NCBI GenBank assembly: GCA_024663395.1
Contig: JANFAH010000014.1
Coordinates: forward strand, 434,001 to 498,000
Length of the DNA stretch: 64,000 bases
From: Pisolithus tinctorius
Taxonomy: Eukaryota > Basidiomycota > Agaricomycetes > Boletales > Pisolithaceae
Reading direction: 5' to 3'
Positions 47,901 through 60,053 of the stretch are shown piece after piece; the first letter of the stretch is position 1; every line of letters starts with the position of its first letter. The translations under genes were made by a program, and so were the position numbers. The notes beneath the pieces are model-generated. The model saw only the letters and a program-made list of their open reading frames with translations. It made no database searches and was not told the origin of the DNA.

Positions 47901-48800
47901 GCCGACGATACGTCGCAGTCTTCCAGAGGCAGTGTCAATACTGTAGTCGGCGGTTCGAGTTCAGGGAAGACGAAACTTACGAAATCCGTGGATATATTTT
48001 CACTCGGATGTCTCTTCTACTACGTCCTCACCAACGGTTCTCACCCATTTGGTGACCGCTTTGAGCGGGAGGTGAATATCATTAAAAATGTCAAAAACCT
48101 TGATGGGTTAGACCACTTTGGAGAAGAGGGCACGGAGGCCTGTTGATTTGATTACTAAGATGTTAAATCCAGATGCTTGCAACAGGTGCATAATCTTCTC
48201 TCATTCACCGAGCCCTGCAGAAATCTGATTTGAAACTGTCATGCAGACCAAATACTACCAGATGTCTCCTTCATCCGTTCTTCTGGGATCCAGGCAGGCG
48301 GCTCCACTTCCTTCAAGACGCCTCTGACCGCTTCGAGATCATGTGTCGTGATCCACGAGATCAGAATCTCATCAAGCTCGAGACGAATGCGCTTGACATC
48401 GTGGGACAGGACTGGCACTCCAAACTGGACAAGGTCTTCATCGAGACCCTTGGTAAGTTCAGAAAATACGATGGGAAATCTGTGCAGGACTTGCTTCGTG
48501 CGTTACGCAATAAGGTTGGTCGTCTTCATTCATTTCACACATCCATTCAAGTTTCTCCATCCTATCTCTGCTTAGTCTGACGTGATCGCTAATCTTGGTT
48601 CTCCCGCGCGTTGTAGAAGCACCACTATCAAGATTTACCTGAGAACGTAAAGCGCCATCTAGGGACCCATGCCTGAAGGTTTCCTGGCATACTTCACACG
48701 CCGGTTCCCTCGTCTCTTCATGCACGTTCATAGCGTTATATCGGAGACACCACTCTGCACTGAATCCATCTTTCGGGCATACTTTGAACTTAACGAATGA
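44991..48800 (+). CDS. IRE1: IRE1 unfolded-protein sensor kinase/endoribonuclease, with three one-base frame breaks
   Basis: ER transmembrane sensor of the unfolded protein response; its RNase splices the HAC1/XBP1-type mRNA. Exons: 44991-45702, 45752-46016, 46071-47296, 47343-48185, 48247-48514, 48617-48800. Order: signal peptide (MWTICALIFLITSLCFTGTG), lumenal sensor (DIVLLASVDGRFHAVNRTSG), membrane span (ALGSMLLAIMLGAIWVL), a basic linker with KKRKAPRRRRGKKGK, kinase (GFGSHGTVVFRG, PVAVKRLL, RDIKPQNILIS, SDFGLCKK, GTVGWRAPEI) and the KEN RNase (RFEIMCRDPRD, MPEGFLAYFTRRFPRLF). Three single extra bases disturb the frame: in the HRD codons (47678/47679), at 48141 and at 48662-48664. Skipping one base at each restores the family sequence. 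Either assembly errors or a damaged allele; the former seems likelier. Confidence 0.9.
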
Positions 48801-49371
48801 TGGATTGGAATGTGAACTATATTCTTCATACCTCTCCCTCCCAAGTTACACTTGGCAGCATATCCACTTCGGAGCGACATTCTGTGTGATTTCTTGCATT
48901 TTGCTGGTCCTGTTTTATTGTACCTTGTTGTCTGTTAAATGCACTGGTGTATTTGTACGCTTGCAAGATCTACATTATTTTTTCCAATGGATATTTTATA
49001 AACAGCCAATCCTTCCCGTGAAAGTTGTCAGGCGGAACTAAGTATCTTCGATGGGGGGAAGGGGGGGGGCTGACCATGACCGTAGAAGCTAACACATTCG
49101 AGTTGAAGGTTATATCCACTGTATCCACATGCTAGGCCTCTCCCGCGGGACCTTCAAGCGAGCAAGCTGAGAGGACGCTCCCGCGAGGCATCCCACAGAT
49201 AACTCACCCTGCAGATTGATATCGGGGTTTGAAGAAAGTAGTACCTAATATCCCTGCCGAAGCTCCACTAGGACGAGCGTGTCAATAAATGCATGCGGAG
49301 AAAACAGGTCTATTGAATGCATGGCATGGCAGCGAGTATGCCGGTTAATACATTACAGTGCCGAAAGAGAT
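48801..49371. other. Spacer with G-rich run
   Basis: 571 bp between the convergent IRE1 and SerRS genes. A purine run with a long poly-G lies at about 49053-49069. No gene seen. Confidence 0.55.
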
Positions 49372-51179
49372 TTATGCCTGTTTCCTCTGGAGATTCTTGG
49401 GTAACTCTTTCTTCCAAGGTAAGAAGTCCCGTCCCTGCATGTATGGTCGAAGTACATCAGGTATAACGAGTCCCTGTGAACCGCGATGGAGTCTATCAGG
49501 GGGACACTGTAAACAGTAAGTCTTACCTCGGGAGTCTGGTAATTCTCGACGAGACAACATAGTGCCCGCTCTGTCGCACACATGGTCCCGTTCAACATGT
49601 GTACATAAACCTTGCGTTGTTGATCCTTCGATTTGAGGCCACAACGTATTTCAAGTCGTCGGCTCTCTGAGATCAAATGGTCGAAGTCAACAGACGCCAA
49701 GCACAGATATAGTGCGAGAGAGCCTCACGGTAATCAGTACAATTCGAGCACGACACGAGCTCCTTTATGGGCTCCCTGGAAGGGGAACCACGCTTCTAAG
49801 GTCACACTTCTTCGACGCGGCCAAGTTCAGTGCACCGCTAACGATAGCCACGACTCTATACTGGTATCCCAAGGCTCTGGTAGAATGCCTCGCTGTTGCC
49901 CAGCATGGTGTCAAATGCGGTCCAACTGTCTTCTGGGGCAGTGATCACAAACTGCTCGACCTTTTCAAACTGATGCACTCGGAATATTCCCCACATGTCC
50001 CGTCCCGCAGAGCCAGCCTCCTTACGGAAGCACTGTGGAATAACCCGCATAGTAAATAGGAAGCTGCGACTTCGGATCCTCGAACCACTCATCAGAATGG
50101 AACGCCGAGATCGGCTGTTCCGAGGTAGCAATGAGGTACTTCTCATCTTCGCTTGCGATGACCTGACCGCGTTTATTTATGAGTGCTCTGGAAGTCGGCC
50201 ACCGCTAGCAGTACCTTGTAAAGCTCCTCGTCGAACTGGCTGAGTTGTGCAGTCTTGGCCATGACGTCTTTGTTAACCATGAAGGGTGGTTGGATCTTCT
50301 TGTAACCTCGGTTCCTAAGGAAATCGAGTGCATAACTGATGAGTGCTTGGTTGAGATCGACGCCGTCGTTGGTGAGGAAGTATCCTCTGTGACCAGTAAC
50401 CTTTGCACCTGCGTAAGATATCACGTTTGCACGATAGTCGATGGTACAGTTTAAGGGAGAAAGCTTGCCTCGTTCAAGGTCCATTGCGTCCAATCGCAAT
50501 AGAACCTCGTGGTGGGGCATGATGTTGGCTTTTTTCTCTACTTGACCGTTGGGTCCATCGGGATGCCACGACCTAAGTGTGACGTTATCGTCCTAGGAGC
50601 ATGCATTTTCGACATCGTAGGAGTGAAAGGGTATTTACGCGAGGAACTTACCTCCGTCAAGCTAACTGGGACATCTTTGGCGACCAGATTTCCGACCATG
50701 CTGGCCTTTTGCCGCATCTTGATTTCATAGTCGCGTGTTTCTTTACGTCTTTCGTCTACCTGTACATCGAGGGCTTTTTTTTGGGCAACGAGATCGTCCG
50801 CAGATTCCTTGGCCTGAGTGAATCAACGTAAGTCACGTTGGAATGTAAGTCACCAAGACGTACTGGCCTTCTTTTTGGCTGCGATCTGTTTCTGTACAGC
50901 GTTTACTTGCTTGCTGAGGCCATTCACATCAAAGTCCACTGAAGGACACAGACCAAACCGTAGATCATTTTGGTGCAAACCGTGAACGGAGCGCGTCAAG
51001 GCAAGTCAGATACGAAGGCAGGAAGTCGGATAGACAACACACTCTTTACCCACTCTGCATACATCTCGATGACTTGATCGACAAGCTCTACTGGTTCCCC
51101 TCGTTTCCGTTGCGACCTCTCTAACTTCTTCCGCGCTCCCGCCTTTGCTATCTATGAAGCTCAACACGTCCAACGTCAT
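49372..51179 (-). CDS. Cytosolic seryl-tRNA synthetase, with several one-base frame breaks
   Basis: Class II aminoacyl-tRNA synthetase that charges tRNA-Ser; an essential enzyme. The N-terminal tRNA-binding arm starts [19 protein letters not shown] and continues [20 protein letters not shown] and [12 protein letters not shown]. The core has motif 1 ([19 protein letters not shown]), [15 protein letters not shown], motif 2 ([20 protein letters not shown]), [21 protein letters not shown], and motif 3 ([20 protein letters not shown], then [12 protein letters not shown]), ending KNLQRKQA. Extra single bases lie at about 51116/51117, 50033, 49861, 49797 and 49764-49766; each, when skipped, restores the family sequence. 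The junction after AAKKKA near 50865 also fails phase by one base. The intron 50409-50468 has a GC donor. As the gene is essential and all blocks survive, the breaks are probably not real. Confidence 0.9.
50409..50468 (-). other. GC-AG intron in the seryl-tRNA synthetase gene
   Basis: Donor GCAAGC at 50468 and acceptor TACGCAG at 50409. Splicing joins DLERG to [15 protein letters not shown], the conserved sequence. No GT donor gives this join. Confidence 0.7.
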
Positions 51180-51642
51180 GGTTTGTTCTGAATATCAAGA
51201 TGCGTAATTGCTAGATCGGTATAAGTATTAGTTGAGATCAACGACTCTGCGATCCGATGTTTCTTCAATATGAGGATTGGAGTATTATCTCGAGTCAGAT
51301 TTTATCTTGCCTCTAAGCCATCTGTGCGTATTACGTAATCAACCTCCCTCCGGACTCGAAGTGACTCGGATCGACGAGGAGAGCGAACAAGTTTGAAGAA
51401 TAAAAGGCAGCTGTCCACCGTATCAACTAACGCGAAGCCTTACAGGAATATGTTTCATGCATGCTGATGAGCGTTTTTTTCTTGTTTCTTTTTTCTATTC
51501 TATATAAAAAAACCACGGGTCCATATGAGCAAACAGGGACAAATACCCCACACGTCGCGTCGACGCGTTATGGTTGGCTGTGGACGTGTCTTGTTCTGAC
51601 CGTCTTCGCTGTTTCTTGTTATCGTCTTGTAATACTCAAACT
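51180..51642. other. Divergent promoter region (SerRS / acidic protein)
   Basis: 463 bp between two divergent starts, with T-rich stretches near 51475-51505. No exon recognised. Confidence 0.5.
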
Positions 51643-52390
51643 ATGTTCCAATTCTTGCGACGTGTATCAACGTCATTCCTTCCTCGCCCTGACCGACCGT
51701 GGCGAGAGGATGGTGAGTGTCGCAACCTCATAGGAGCTTTGTCCTGGCCACTGACGTTTCGATATCCACCGCGGACAGCTACATCTAATGCACCCACTAT
51801 TGGTCGGAAACGCCGCTTCAGCATCACCGATCATGACGATGAAGACGAATTTGGTTCATTAAGCGGCAAAAAGCCCAAGACAGAAGCTATGCTACTCGAT
51901 GGTGTCGAAGCATCGACCAAGGACAGTAAGGAGGGACAGATAGAGGGGGAAGAAGTCAAGTCGGTAACCCAGGGTGTTAAACAAGTTGATCTTGAAGACA
52001 CTGGAGTCCAGCTTGTACAACCCGAAGCCATCCCTCTTCCGGAGTCACCGTCGCCGCAACCCGTGAACTTAGAGTCTACCCAGAAAACTCAGGAGCCGCA
52101 GCACAATACAGAAGTTTCGGAGGTCGAGACAAACGTAGAGTCTGTCCAACCGACCGAGGACGCTCCGAACGATACACGAGACCCAAAGGTTGATGACGAC
52201 TCAACTGCTTCCTCCTCCGAAAAGGAGGAAACCCAAGATCCAGACGAGAAAGTTCAAGGTACTTCAGGGTGTCCGGGGACTGTCGAGTCCACATCCTGCG
52301 GACGTCGTTGATACCGAGGCGAGAGACGAACGTCCGCCCGCACATTCAGCCTCAGAGGAGGCACTAGAGGCTACGGAGGAAGGGAGCTGA
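51643..52390 (+). CDS. Small acidic, glutamate/serine-rich protein of unknown function
   Basis: No domain recognised. A short first exon (MFQFLRRVSTSFLPRPDRPW) is joined by a 67-nt intron, in phase, to a second exon with APTIGRKRRFSITDHDDEDE and a possible nuclear signal (SGKKPKTEA). It continues into a low-complexity Glu/Gln/Thr/Ser/Pro tail. Around 52262-52318 the frame ends in a stop (CGRR then TGA). Skipping one base, for example in the GGGG at 52274-52277, leads on to VDTEARDERPP and SASEEALEATEEGS, of matching acidic composition, ending at 52390. The break is like those in the two genes to the left. The gene is supported by phase-correct splicing and composition only. Confidence 0.55.
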
Positions 52391-53577
52391 TGTCGGGTAA
52401 CTGGAATGGCCTCGTATACCACTTATGATGTGCAGAAGGGGCCCTGCACACATCATGCATATAAGGACGTCGATGAACTTTGGATACTTGGGATGGTAAA
52501 CTGGAGGACGTGCACAGGTGCACCTGCATGGATAACGATCTTGTTAACGACTCGCGATACCCAACGTTTACACTGCGTAGTTGAATTAATCACCCTCTCA
52601 TCGCTACTCGAGTATTTCTTGTATTTTGTCGAATGTATGATGTCGTGTTGTTTATCGCAGGGTTTTCGGAACGACTCGAGTGTAATCTGTAACGTGGTAG
52701 GAGCTATCCATTGGCAGTTGCACCGTGCGTTCATGCTCCCTGTGATGACTATAAGGTTTTCGCTTCTTATCGCACTCGAGGTTGGCACATCCATTCATTA
52801 TCGAATCCGCGTTGACTGCCAGCATTTGGCGATGATCGATGATGATTCGTGTACTCATATCTGCCAGGACACCCTCCCGAGGCAATAACTGGCACTGGCG
52901 AGGATGTGAACGCCACCCTGCCTATCTATCGTTATCAACGGGCCTGGTGTCGTCCGCGAGGCAGCGTGATTGTACATATGGGTGATACCGTTACGACAAC
53001 GCTGGCAAAATGGTTGACCCTGATACTCTATTGCCGGGTCCGTACGACCATCAGCTAACTGTATCCAGCTCTTCAGACTTCCGGCCAATCTACGAACTAT
53101 TGTAACGGTCTATCCATCCAATACCTTCCGCATTGACTGGGATCTCCTGAAATGGCACGCGCTGGTTACCCGAGGAATGTGGATACGGCGTGTCTGCGAG
53201 GAGACCTGTGTGTTCATTTCCCAGTACACGCCCTTCATTCCTGATGCCCTGCACAGACCATCCGCTTCATTTTCATGCGTTGATCGCGTCCATTTGCCTG
53301 CCCCCTGACGTGGTTGGTTCAGTGAGTGCATGCCTCCCCGGCTTCTTGGATGACCACGCCGTTTCATACCACCCCCTACTTATACTGCGTGTTGTATTTG
53401 GTCCATGATATCCTTTTCACTTGCATCCGCTGCTAGCTAACTTAACGGCGTGCGTCCTGGCCGACGCTAAACACCGCCTTTCCTACTTGAACAGAGCACA
53501 TTGCACGATCGTCACACACGGACCAAGCACACCGGGTGCAACTACTAGTTTTCCGTGGTCCCATTCCTTGAACAGCC
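52391..53577. other. Intergenic, no gene seen
   Basis: 1.2 kb between two plus-strand genes. Frames of 60-160 codons occur on both strands without domains or splice logic. It presumably includes the promoter of the gene at 53578. Confidence 0.45.
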
Positions 53578-55522
53578 ATGCGTCGCTTTCTTGGTTCCAG
53601 GGCTGCTCCCGCCAAGGGTAAAGAACGCCAACGATATCCGGAAGACCAAACTAACACTTCTGCTGCCTCCATGGAAGTTCTCGTGCAAAGAGAAACCTAC
53701 ACCTCAGACGACCAAAACAGTTCTCAGCCGCTCTCCAGCACTTCAACACTTGTCCCTCCTTCACCGTCTGGTTCAGTGCAAGGACAGCTTCCGCCTGGTA
53801 TCCGCGTACCGGCACATCCCTACCCATATTGGCACCATCATACAGCCTCTTCTTCTCAAAGCAGCCTAGAGTCCCCGGTGACGCCATCCCATGTCTCTTG
53901 GCTCAGTGGGTCCAACTCCAGTCCCGCTGGTCCGTCAGCACCAACAGGAACGTCAAATTCCGCACCCGCATCTGCATCCGCTCCTACCGCTGGCCGGTCA
54001 TCTCCGAACCTATTCTTCCCACCACCGCCCGCAACCGCTCCTCCTCCTAATGCTAGTAGGTCCAAGCTAATATACCCCGTCAAGAGCACACACTCCCTGC
54101 GTGTCCCCGTCCAAGAGTTTTGCGGACAACCACTTTCCCCTATTGTAGAACAAGATTACATGTCTCCTGAGAAACGACCTGTCTCATTGCCCAGCTCCAG
54201 TTACGACGGCTCAGGTGCAAGGACTAGCACGACTCAGACCATGATGACACCTATTAGCACTTCTGCACCCACACCGGTCACTCCTATGCCCTTGAACCCA
54301 ATATTTTCTCTAGCAGGTGGAACGGAACCAATAGCTCCGGGTCCTGCGTATGGTGGTGTCGTCCCATTCGTAAAGAAGAAGGAAGAAGAAGGCGGGGATT
54401 CGCCTCGTAAGTGAGGTCTTGCAATGTAGAATTTTCCATTAACATGCCCGAAATTAAGGCCCGTCCCCTGTATTCTCAACTTTTTTATCCCGGCCTTTAA
54501 ATCGCACTGTCAGTTTGTCGTCCGCAAGGACCCATCAATCCAGTGTTTCTTCTTCAACACCTCCTGTCATACCACCGCTTGACCTGCGTCCCGCATTTCC
54601 TGGCCCTTTTCTGCCTACTACCACACCAACCTCGCTTACGTTCCCAGGTTTCGCAGATGGAGTTGGTGCAGGCGACGAGGAATCCAGTTCAGACCGTCGT
54701 GTCAGTTATATTACCGCCAGGTCAACCGGCGCACGGGAGAGTCGTTACTCGGGCACACAGCAAGAACACTTTGTGGATGCTGAGAGCAACTTTGACACAC
54801 CAAGCACTGATAGGCGTTCTCAACGGTTACCGCATACGCCCAAAGGCAGCCCTCCGTGTCCACCTGACATACCTCGGACTCAACTACCACACCCTCCACC
54901 ACCTGTACACCTTTCAGATGTGATCTCGCCGTTCTACCCTCAACAGGCTGGTCAGTCAGAATACCCTCCTCGACCTTCTGCTCCGAGCCTTCGATCTCTT
55001 ACTTCCCTCCCATCTGCGTCTTCCTCGTTTATCGACAGACGCTTCGCCGACTCAGACTTGTATATTGGTTCCGCAGCCGAGCGTGCAAGCGCACGGCAGG
55101 CAGGCCAGCGGTACCCATCCCAGAAAGGCGGTCTGGATACCGTTAAACTTCTCTTCTGGGTTGGTTTCATCGCTCCGTGGTGCTGGCTAATCGGAGGGTG
55201 GATGGTCGAATCACGGAACCCACCGCTGTACCCGTCCCGCTCTCGCGGTGGAAGCCTCCTACCCACGTGGACGACTGGAAAGGGCAAAAGCGTGCCGCAG
55301 AACGCAAGCTCCGTTAGTATGCATACACATGGCTACCCGATCTTCACGCCGTCCGTGGCAAGCTTGATGCCCCCTTCTTACTCACGCGTCGTGCTCGCGC
55401 CAAAGCCTCTCAGACCTGTAAAGAACCCATGGGTACGTCGGTGCAGAATCGCAGCTGTCACCAGTGGAGTGATCATTCTCGTCGCCTTCGTGATTACGTT
55501 TGTCGTTGTCGGACAGAATTAA
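53578..55522 (+). CDS. Ser/Pro-rich fungal protein with two C-terminal membrane segments
   Basis: Unknown function. Two long open stretches belong to one gene: exon 1 (53578-54410) is joined to exon 2 (54514-55522) by a 103-nt intron with donor GTGAGG and acceptor GTCAG. This gives DSPRN-LSSARTHQSS in phase. The stronger-looking donor GTAAGT at 54407 would put exon 2 out of frame. The first 500 residues are Ser/Pro/Thr-rich and probably disordered and cytosolic. The C-terminal part has VKLLFWVGFIAPWCWLIGGW, then a loop with a basic stretch, NPWVRRCRIAA, and the final span SGVIILVAFVITFVVVGQN. The layout resembles conserved fungal serine-rich membrane proteins. A role at the plasma membrane or ER cannot be chosen from sequence. 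Confidence 0.72.
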
Positions 55523-55928
55523 GAACTATCACTGTCGCGGGCGATAGCCCTGGACTGGATACAAAATGCATTGAAATGACCCGCAGCTTTTAATCACTGT
55601 ATTAATACGCACAGATTCGTATTCTCTATCTCAAACCGTGCGACCATACACTTAGGTATATACTGCAATATTGTCACATACATTCATTTAGGACTGTAAT
55701 AGTATTTACAGTGAGCGAGGTCCTGAACAACTCAATCTCTTGTCGATCCTACATAGCCGCTGGATATTTGGATTGCTGATCGTGGTTAGGCAATGCGAAA
55801 TGTATGAGAATAACGTGCAGTAAGCTGAGTGATACATATAGCGTTGTCAATAGTGAATGACAGGGGTATGCAATGCAGAAAAAGACACAGGGATAACGTG
55901 AAGAGACATGGAAAGAGCGCCAATAAGT
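55523..55928. other. Spacer between convergent genes
   Basis: 406 AT-rich bases between the stop of the membrane protein and the SET1 stop; probably both 3' UTRs. No gene seen. Confidence 0.6.
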
Positions 55929-58900
55929 CTAGTTAAGGTAGCCACGACATTTAGCAGAACCACATAAGCATGGAATCTTGTCCTGTTCGATAGGGAAATG
56001 ATAATCTGGGGAAAGAGAGACAATATGTCAGAGGTCGACGCAAGCGGGAGCTCAACATCAATAAACACCTACCATATGTTATTTCATCTCCAAGTTCGAT
56101 ATCCTGCTTAGCATAAATGACGATCTTCTTTTCCCCACTGATTGTGATGATCTTTGCCGTGCAGTTGGGATCACAGGAATGATTTATTAACCGCCTATTT
56201 CCCCGTCGATCGTGAGATCGCAAACGGGCATAATAAACAGCGAGACAACGCACCCTAGATTTCCCTTCTTCGTGGCATCGACCACCAAGTCCTCATCAAT
56301 ACGGAAAAGATAACTACTCCCAATACCCTGACGTTCGTACAACTTCTCCCGTTTGTCCGCCACCGCCGCACGGATGATCTCGCCCACATATTCAATAACC
56401 ATTTCACCACGAGCGATACGCTCCATAGCATACAAACCCCAATCGTGGATAGGAGAACGGGCAAAACGTAGATGTTTCTTCCGAGTCTGCAGTTGGTTGA
56501 ATTTGATCGAAAGTTCTGCTGCGGCAGTCTCTCCCTTTGAAAGTGCAACTGCTCGTTGTACTTGATTGATTTCCTCCAACCCTTGTGCACGCCGCCGGGC
56601 ATTGGCACGGTTAGATCGAGAAGATACAACGTGTTGAGGAGTGGGTTCGGTCGGTGCGGCATTCGCATTAGTGGAACGTAACGAGTACTGTGCCACATAT
56701 GCAGACTTCTCAGCATGAGAAATCTTGTAGTAGCCTTCCGTACGGGCCGATCCAGTGACGTGTTTGCGGAACGGTGGCACGGCGTCAGGCGGAGGTGAGG
56801 GTGATCGTGACCTTTCAGTTTCACCGGAAATCGCGAGACGAGCGAAATAGAGGTCCTCGTCATCCTCACAAAGTCCTTCTTTCAACGGATCTGGCGGACG
56901 CGCAGGCGATGGGGGGACCTCAACAGTCGGTGTTAATGGTCTGGATGTTGGCTCAAACGTCAGTAGCTCGACGGTTGGCGCTGGAGGCGGGTATTCCAAA
57001 GTCTCAGACAAGAGGATGTCCTCGATGACTTCCTTGGCGACCACTTTCTTCTTCGGTACCTTCTTTTTGAGCGCGGTCTTTTTGGGAAGGACCTGATCCT
57101 CCAAAATCCCGTCCGTCTTGACCCTCTTCTTGACAGGTTCTTCAGCCTCCTCTGAGAGAAGCCTTTTCCGGATTTCTGTTAGCCCCTCGTCTTCGGAACC
57201 AGCACCAACACCCGGTGTCTCCATCCGAGGCGGCTCAGCCACCACCTTTTTCCGCTTCTTCTTCGGAGGGGTCAAAGGTGCAGGTTCGGACTCTATCTCA
57301 GGTTGCGCTTCATGGACCGCCGTAACTGTCTCCTCTTGAACATCAGGTACCGTGACCTTTGGCTCGTCTTCCTCTTCCCTACCTCTTTTCCCGGGTTTAC
57401 GAAACGACAAACCTTTCAATCCACGCTTCTCAGTCGGCTTCGTTTCGGTCACTGCAGCTACACCTTCCTTCGTCTTTGCATCCGTGGCCTTTGCCCTCTC
57501 TTCCGCGACTAGCTTTCGCAGTCCCACAGCCACTATGCGCTCGGTGATATCCTTTTCCAACAAGGTCTTGAGCTCCCGCAAAATCGTCTGTTCCGCGTGC
57601 TGCACGGTCTCTTCATCGGTCAAAGGCACCTTCACAGACGGCTGAGGCGCAGGTTGACTGGGTGGCGGGCAAGCCGTAACAGATACAGAATGGTGCACGA
57701 GAGTGCGACCACTTGAGTTAAGCACCATCGCTGCTCGTCGTGCCGAGTCAGCAGTCTTGAATGTGACATACCAAGACCCGCGGTCGCGCAAAACAGACTC
57801 AATCTTAAAATCCTGAACGAAAGCCCGCACATCGTCCTCGTGTATGGAGCCCATCGCACCGCTGCCCAGGTCGATTCGGACATGATCAAAGCCGTTTCTA
57901 GTGAGCGCCTCGATGACAGATGAACTTGGGGCTTCGCGTTGGTTCTGATGTCGGGAACTGGGATGACCGGGACGACGGGATATTGGAGATGGAGATCGTG
58001 TGCGTGGGGAACGAGACCGGCCGTGCCGTTGCGAGTGATAAGATGAACGCCCACGAACGTGTACTGGCGTAGAAGAAGAAGAATGTGTCGATGACGGAAC
58101 TAGTTCCTGCAAGCCGGTAGATCGATCATTGAAGGCATTACTCATGCGCGCTTTCGTAAGTATCGGTGGCGGTGGGGGTTTCTTTCCCCTGTGGTGACTG
58201 GAAGGCGAAGATCGTCCATTGGAAAGTGGTATATGAGCGGGACGAGGAGGAAGGGCGTGGTTCATTCGCCGATTTGGGTTCGATGCAGGAGTATGTCCGG
58301 AATTGGAGGTGGGAGTGGATGTAATCTGAGGAGCCTTGGCCTCTCTTTCCTTCCGCCGTTTCTCCTCTCGGACCCGCTTCTTCCTATCATCCAATTCCTT
58401 CAATACTGCTTTCAACTTTGCTCCCTGACCATCGAACACTACCTTTAACTCTTCTCCCTCAGACGCTCCGACCACAACACTAAGTTTCTTTCCATTCGCT
58501 CGCTCTACACACTGCTTGGCTTCTTCGTGGTTTTGATATCGTATAAATACGATGCCAAGTGCCGTTCCCGTCTCCATGTCGATTTGGGGCTCGAACGACG
58601 TGATTTTCCCGTGTCTAGCAAATGCTTGCCTGATATATTGCGTCGGAGTAAGAGGCGAAATGTTCGTTACGAGGACAGCTGTAGACGGCGGTGGTCCAGT
58701 AGAGTTTTGGTCATACTGGAGGACACGAGTAAGATAGGGTTGGTTTACTCGCGTAAGCGTCCACGTACCTCGTACTTGGCTTCGTGGAATGCTTCCCGCC
58801 CTGGGCGTCGACGAAAACCAGGTTCCTTCCGAGGATCTTTCGGCGCAGGTTCTGGTTCGCCCTCGATGACCTCGCCATCGAATCGTGTGATGATCTCTTT

Positions 58901-60053
58901 TCCTTTCCCCTTTCCGGTGATCCGTAGCTCCGATCCATCCTTGTGTGATGAGCGAATCTTCTCAAGAAGAGCACGCATCCGTCCATCCCGGTCCTTGTCG
59001 GTGATAGGGTCGTAGATAACTCTAAAATCGCGGCCCGGTGGGTATTCTGAACGTGAAGGGGGCCATGGCGGTGGTGGTGACAAAGAGTAAACCTGTGGAA
59101 GCGAAGGTGTTGATGTTGACGCATCCGGTTGTGCTATCTTTGATGGTGGGGGCGAATTCCGGCGTGAGGGATTTGATGGGAGGGAATGTGCAATGGGAGG
59201 ACAACTCGGCGGTGGGGAAGGAAGCGGGGGCGGGGGTGGTGTAGCATCCCGAGGTGGTGGGGAGGGTGGTGGCGGCGGCGGCGATGACGCTAATGGTAGA
59301 GAGATGTCGTTCTGTGGTAGAGGTGGCATTGACGCAATTAGAGGGGGCGGTGATGGTGGGTTTGCAGGGGGCGAAGGTGGCAGGGGAGGAGGGTGTCGCG
59401 TCTGAGACGGGGGCAGCGGAGGAGGTGACTGGGGCGGAGGTGGTGGGGGTGGTGACTGAGGAGGAGGAGGCGGCGGAGTGTGAGAGGGAGGCGGGGCGGA
59501 CGGTGGGGGAGGAGGTGGAGGTTCCGTGGGTGGTTGGGGTGGTGGTGATAGTCGGGACTCGGTCACTGGAGTACGTCGGGCATTTGGGAAGGAAATCTTA
59601 ACAGGTTGATGTGGTCGTACGCCATCCGCTATGGTGGGTGGTCGGCTTGCAGTAGGCGATGAGGGAGACGATGGCTGAGACTGCAACGCGTGTCAAGGTC
59701 ACCTCTGGTATGAGGAAAGCACTACTTACGCCTAGGCTCGACCATCCCAGGTCAGCTTGCTTGCCCTTTTGCGATGGTCCTGGTGCTGCTGGGTCATTTG
59801 GAGATGACCCGACGGTCGGTGAGGAAGCGACGCCATTCGTGAGAGGTTTGGTGGGCGAGTAGGCTCTAGGTTGTGTTGGGACTCCATTTAAGAGGCTTCT
59901 AGGACCCGTGGGTGGTGGCGCTCCAATTTTGCTGGTGGCCGTCCCCGGTGATGTCGACGAGGCAACTGTGGATGTCGAGGCCGACGAACTGGCAGCAGGC
60001 AACGAACTCAGAAGCGCTCGCGGTCCCTTTGGAGGCGCTTTGCCAGACATCAT
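55929..60053 (-). CDS. SET1: SET1 histone H3 lysine 4 methyltransferase
   Basis: Catalytic subunit of COMPASS, which methylates H3K4 in active chromatin. Exons: the N-terminal one starts at ATG 60053 ([17 protein letters not shown]) and is spliced to [15 protein letters not shown] very Pro-rich stretch follows (roughly 59050-59600), then [17 protein letters not shown] 51-nt intron leads to the RRM-like segment ([39 protein letters not shown]). A second RNA-binding-like block has [20 protein letters not shown]. The N-SET region has [19 protein letters not shown]. The SET domain has [65 protein letters not shown] and GDEITYDYHF. The post-SET cysteines are [13 protein letters not shown], ending TAG 55929. 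All junctions checked keep phase. Confidence 0.94.

Noticed and set aside
49797..49803. Programmed +1 frameshifting as a general explanation of the breaks
   Set aside because: The shift sites share no motif, and fungal SerRS and IRE1 are not known to use it.
59038..59601. Long Gly/Val-rich plus-strand frames
   Set aside because: They are antisense shadows of the SET1 polyproline coding region.
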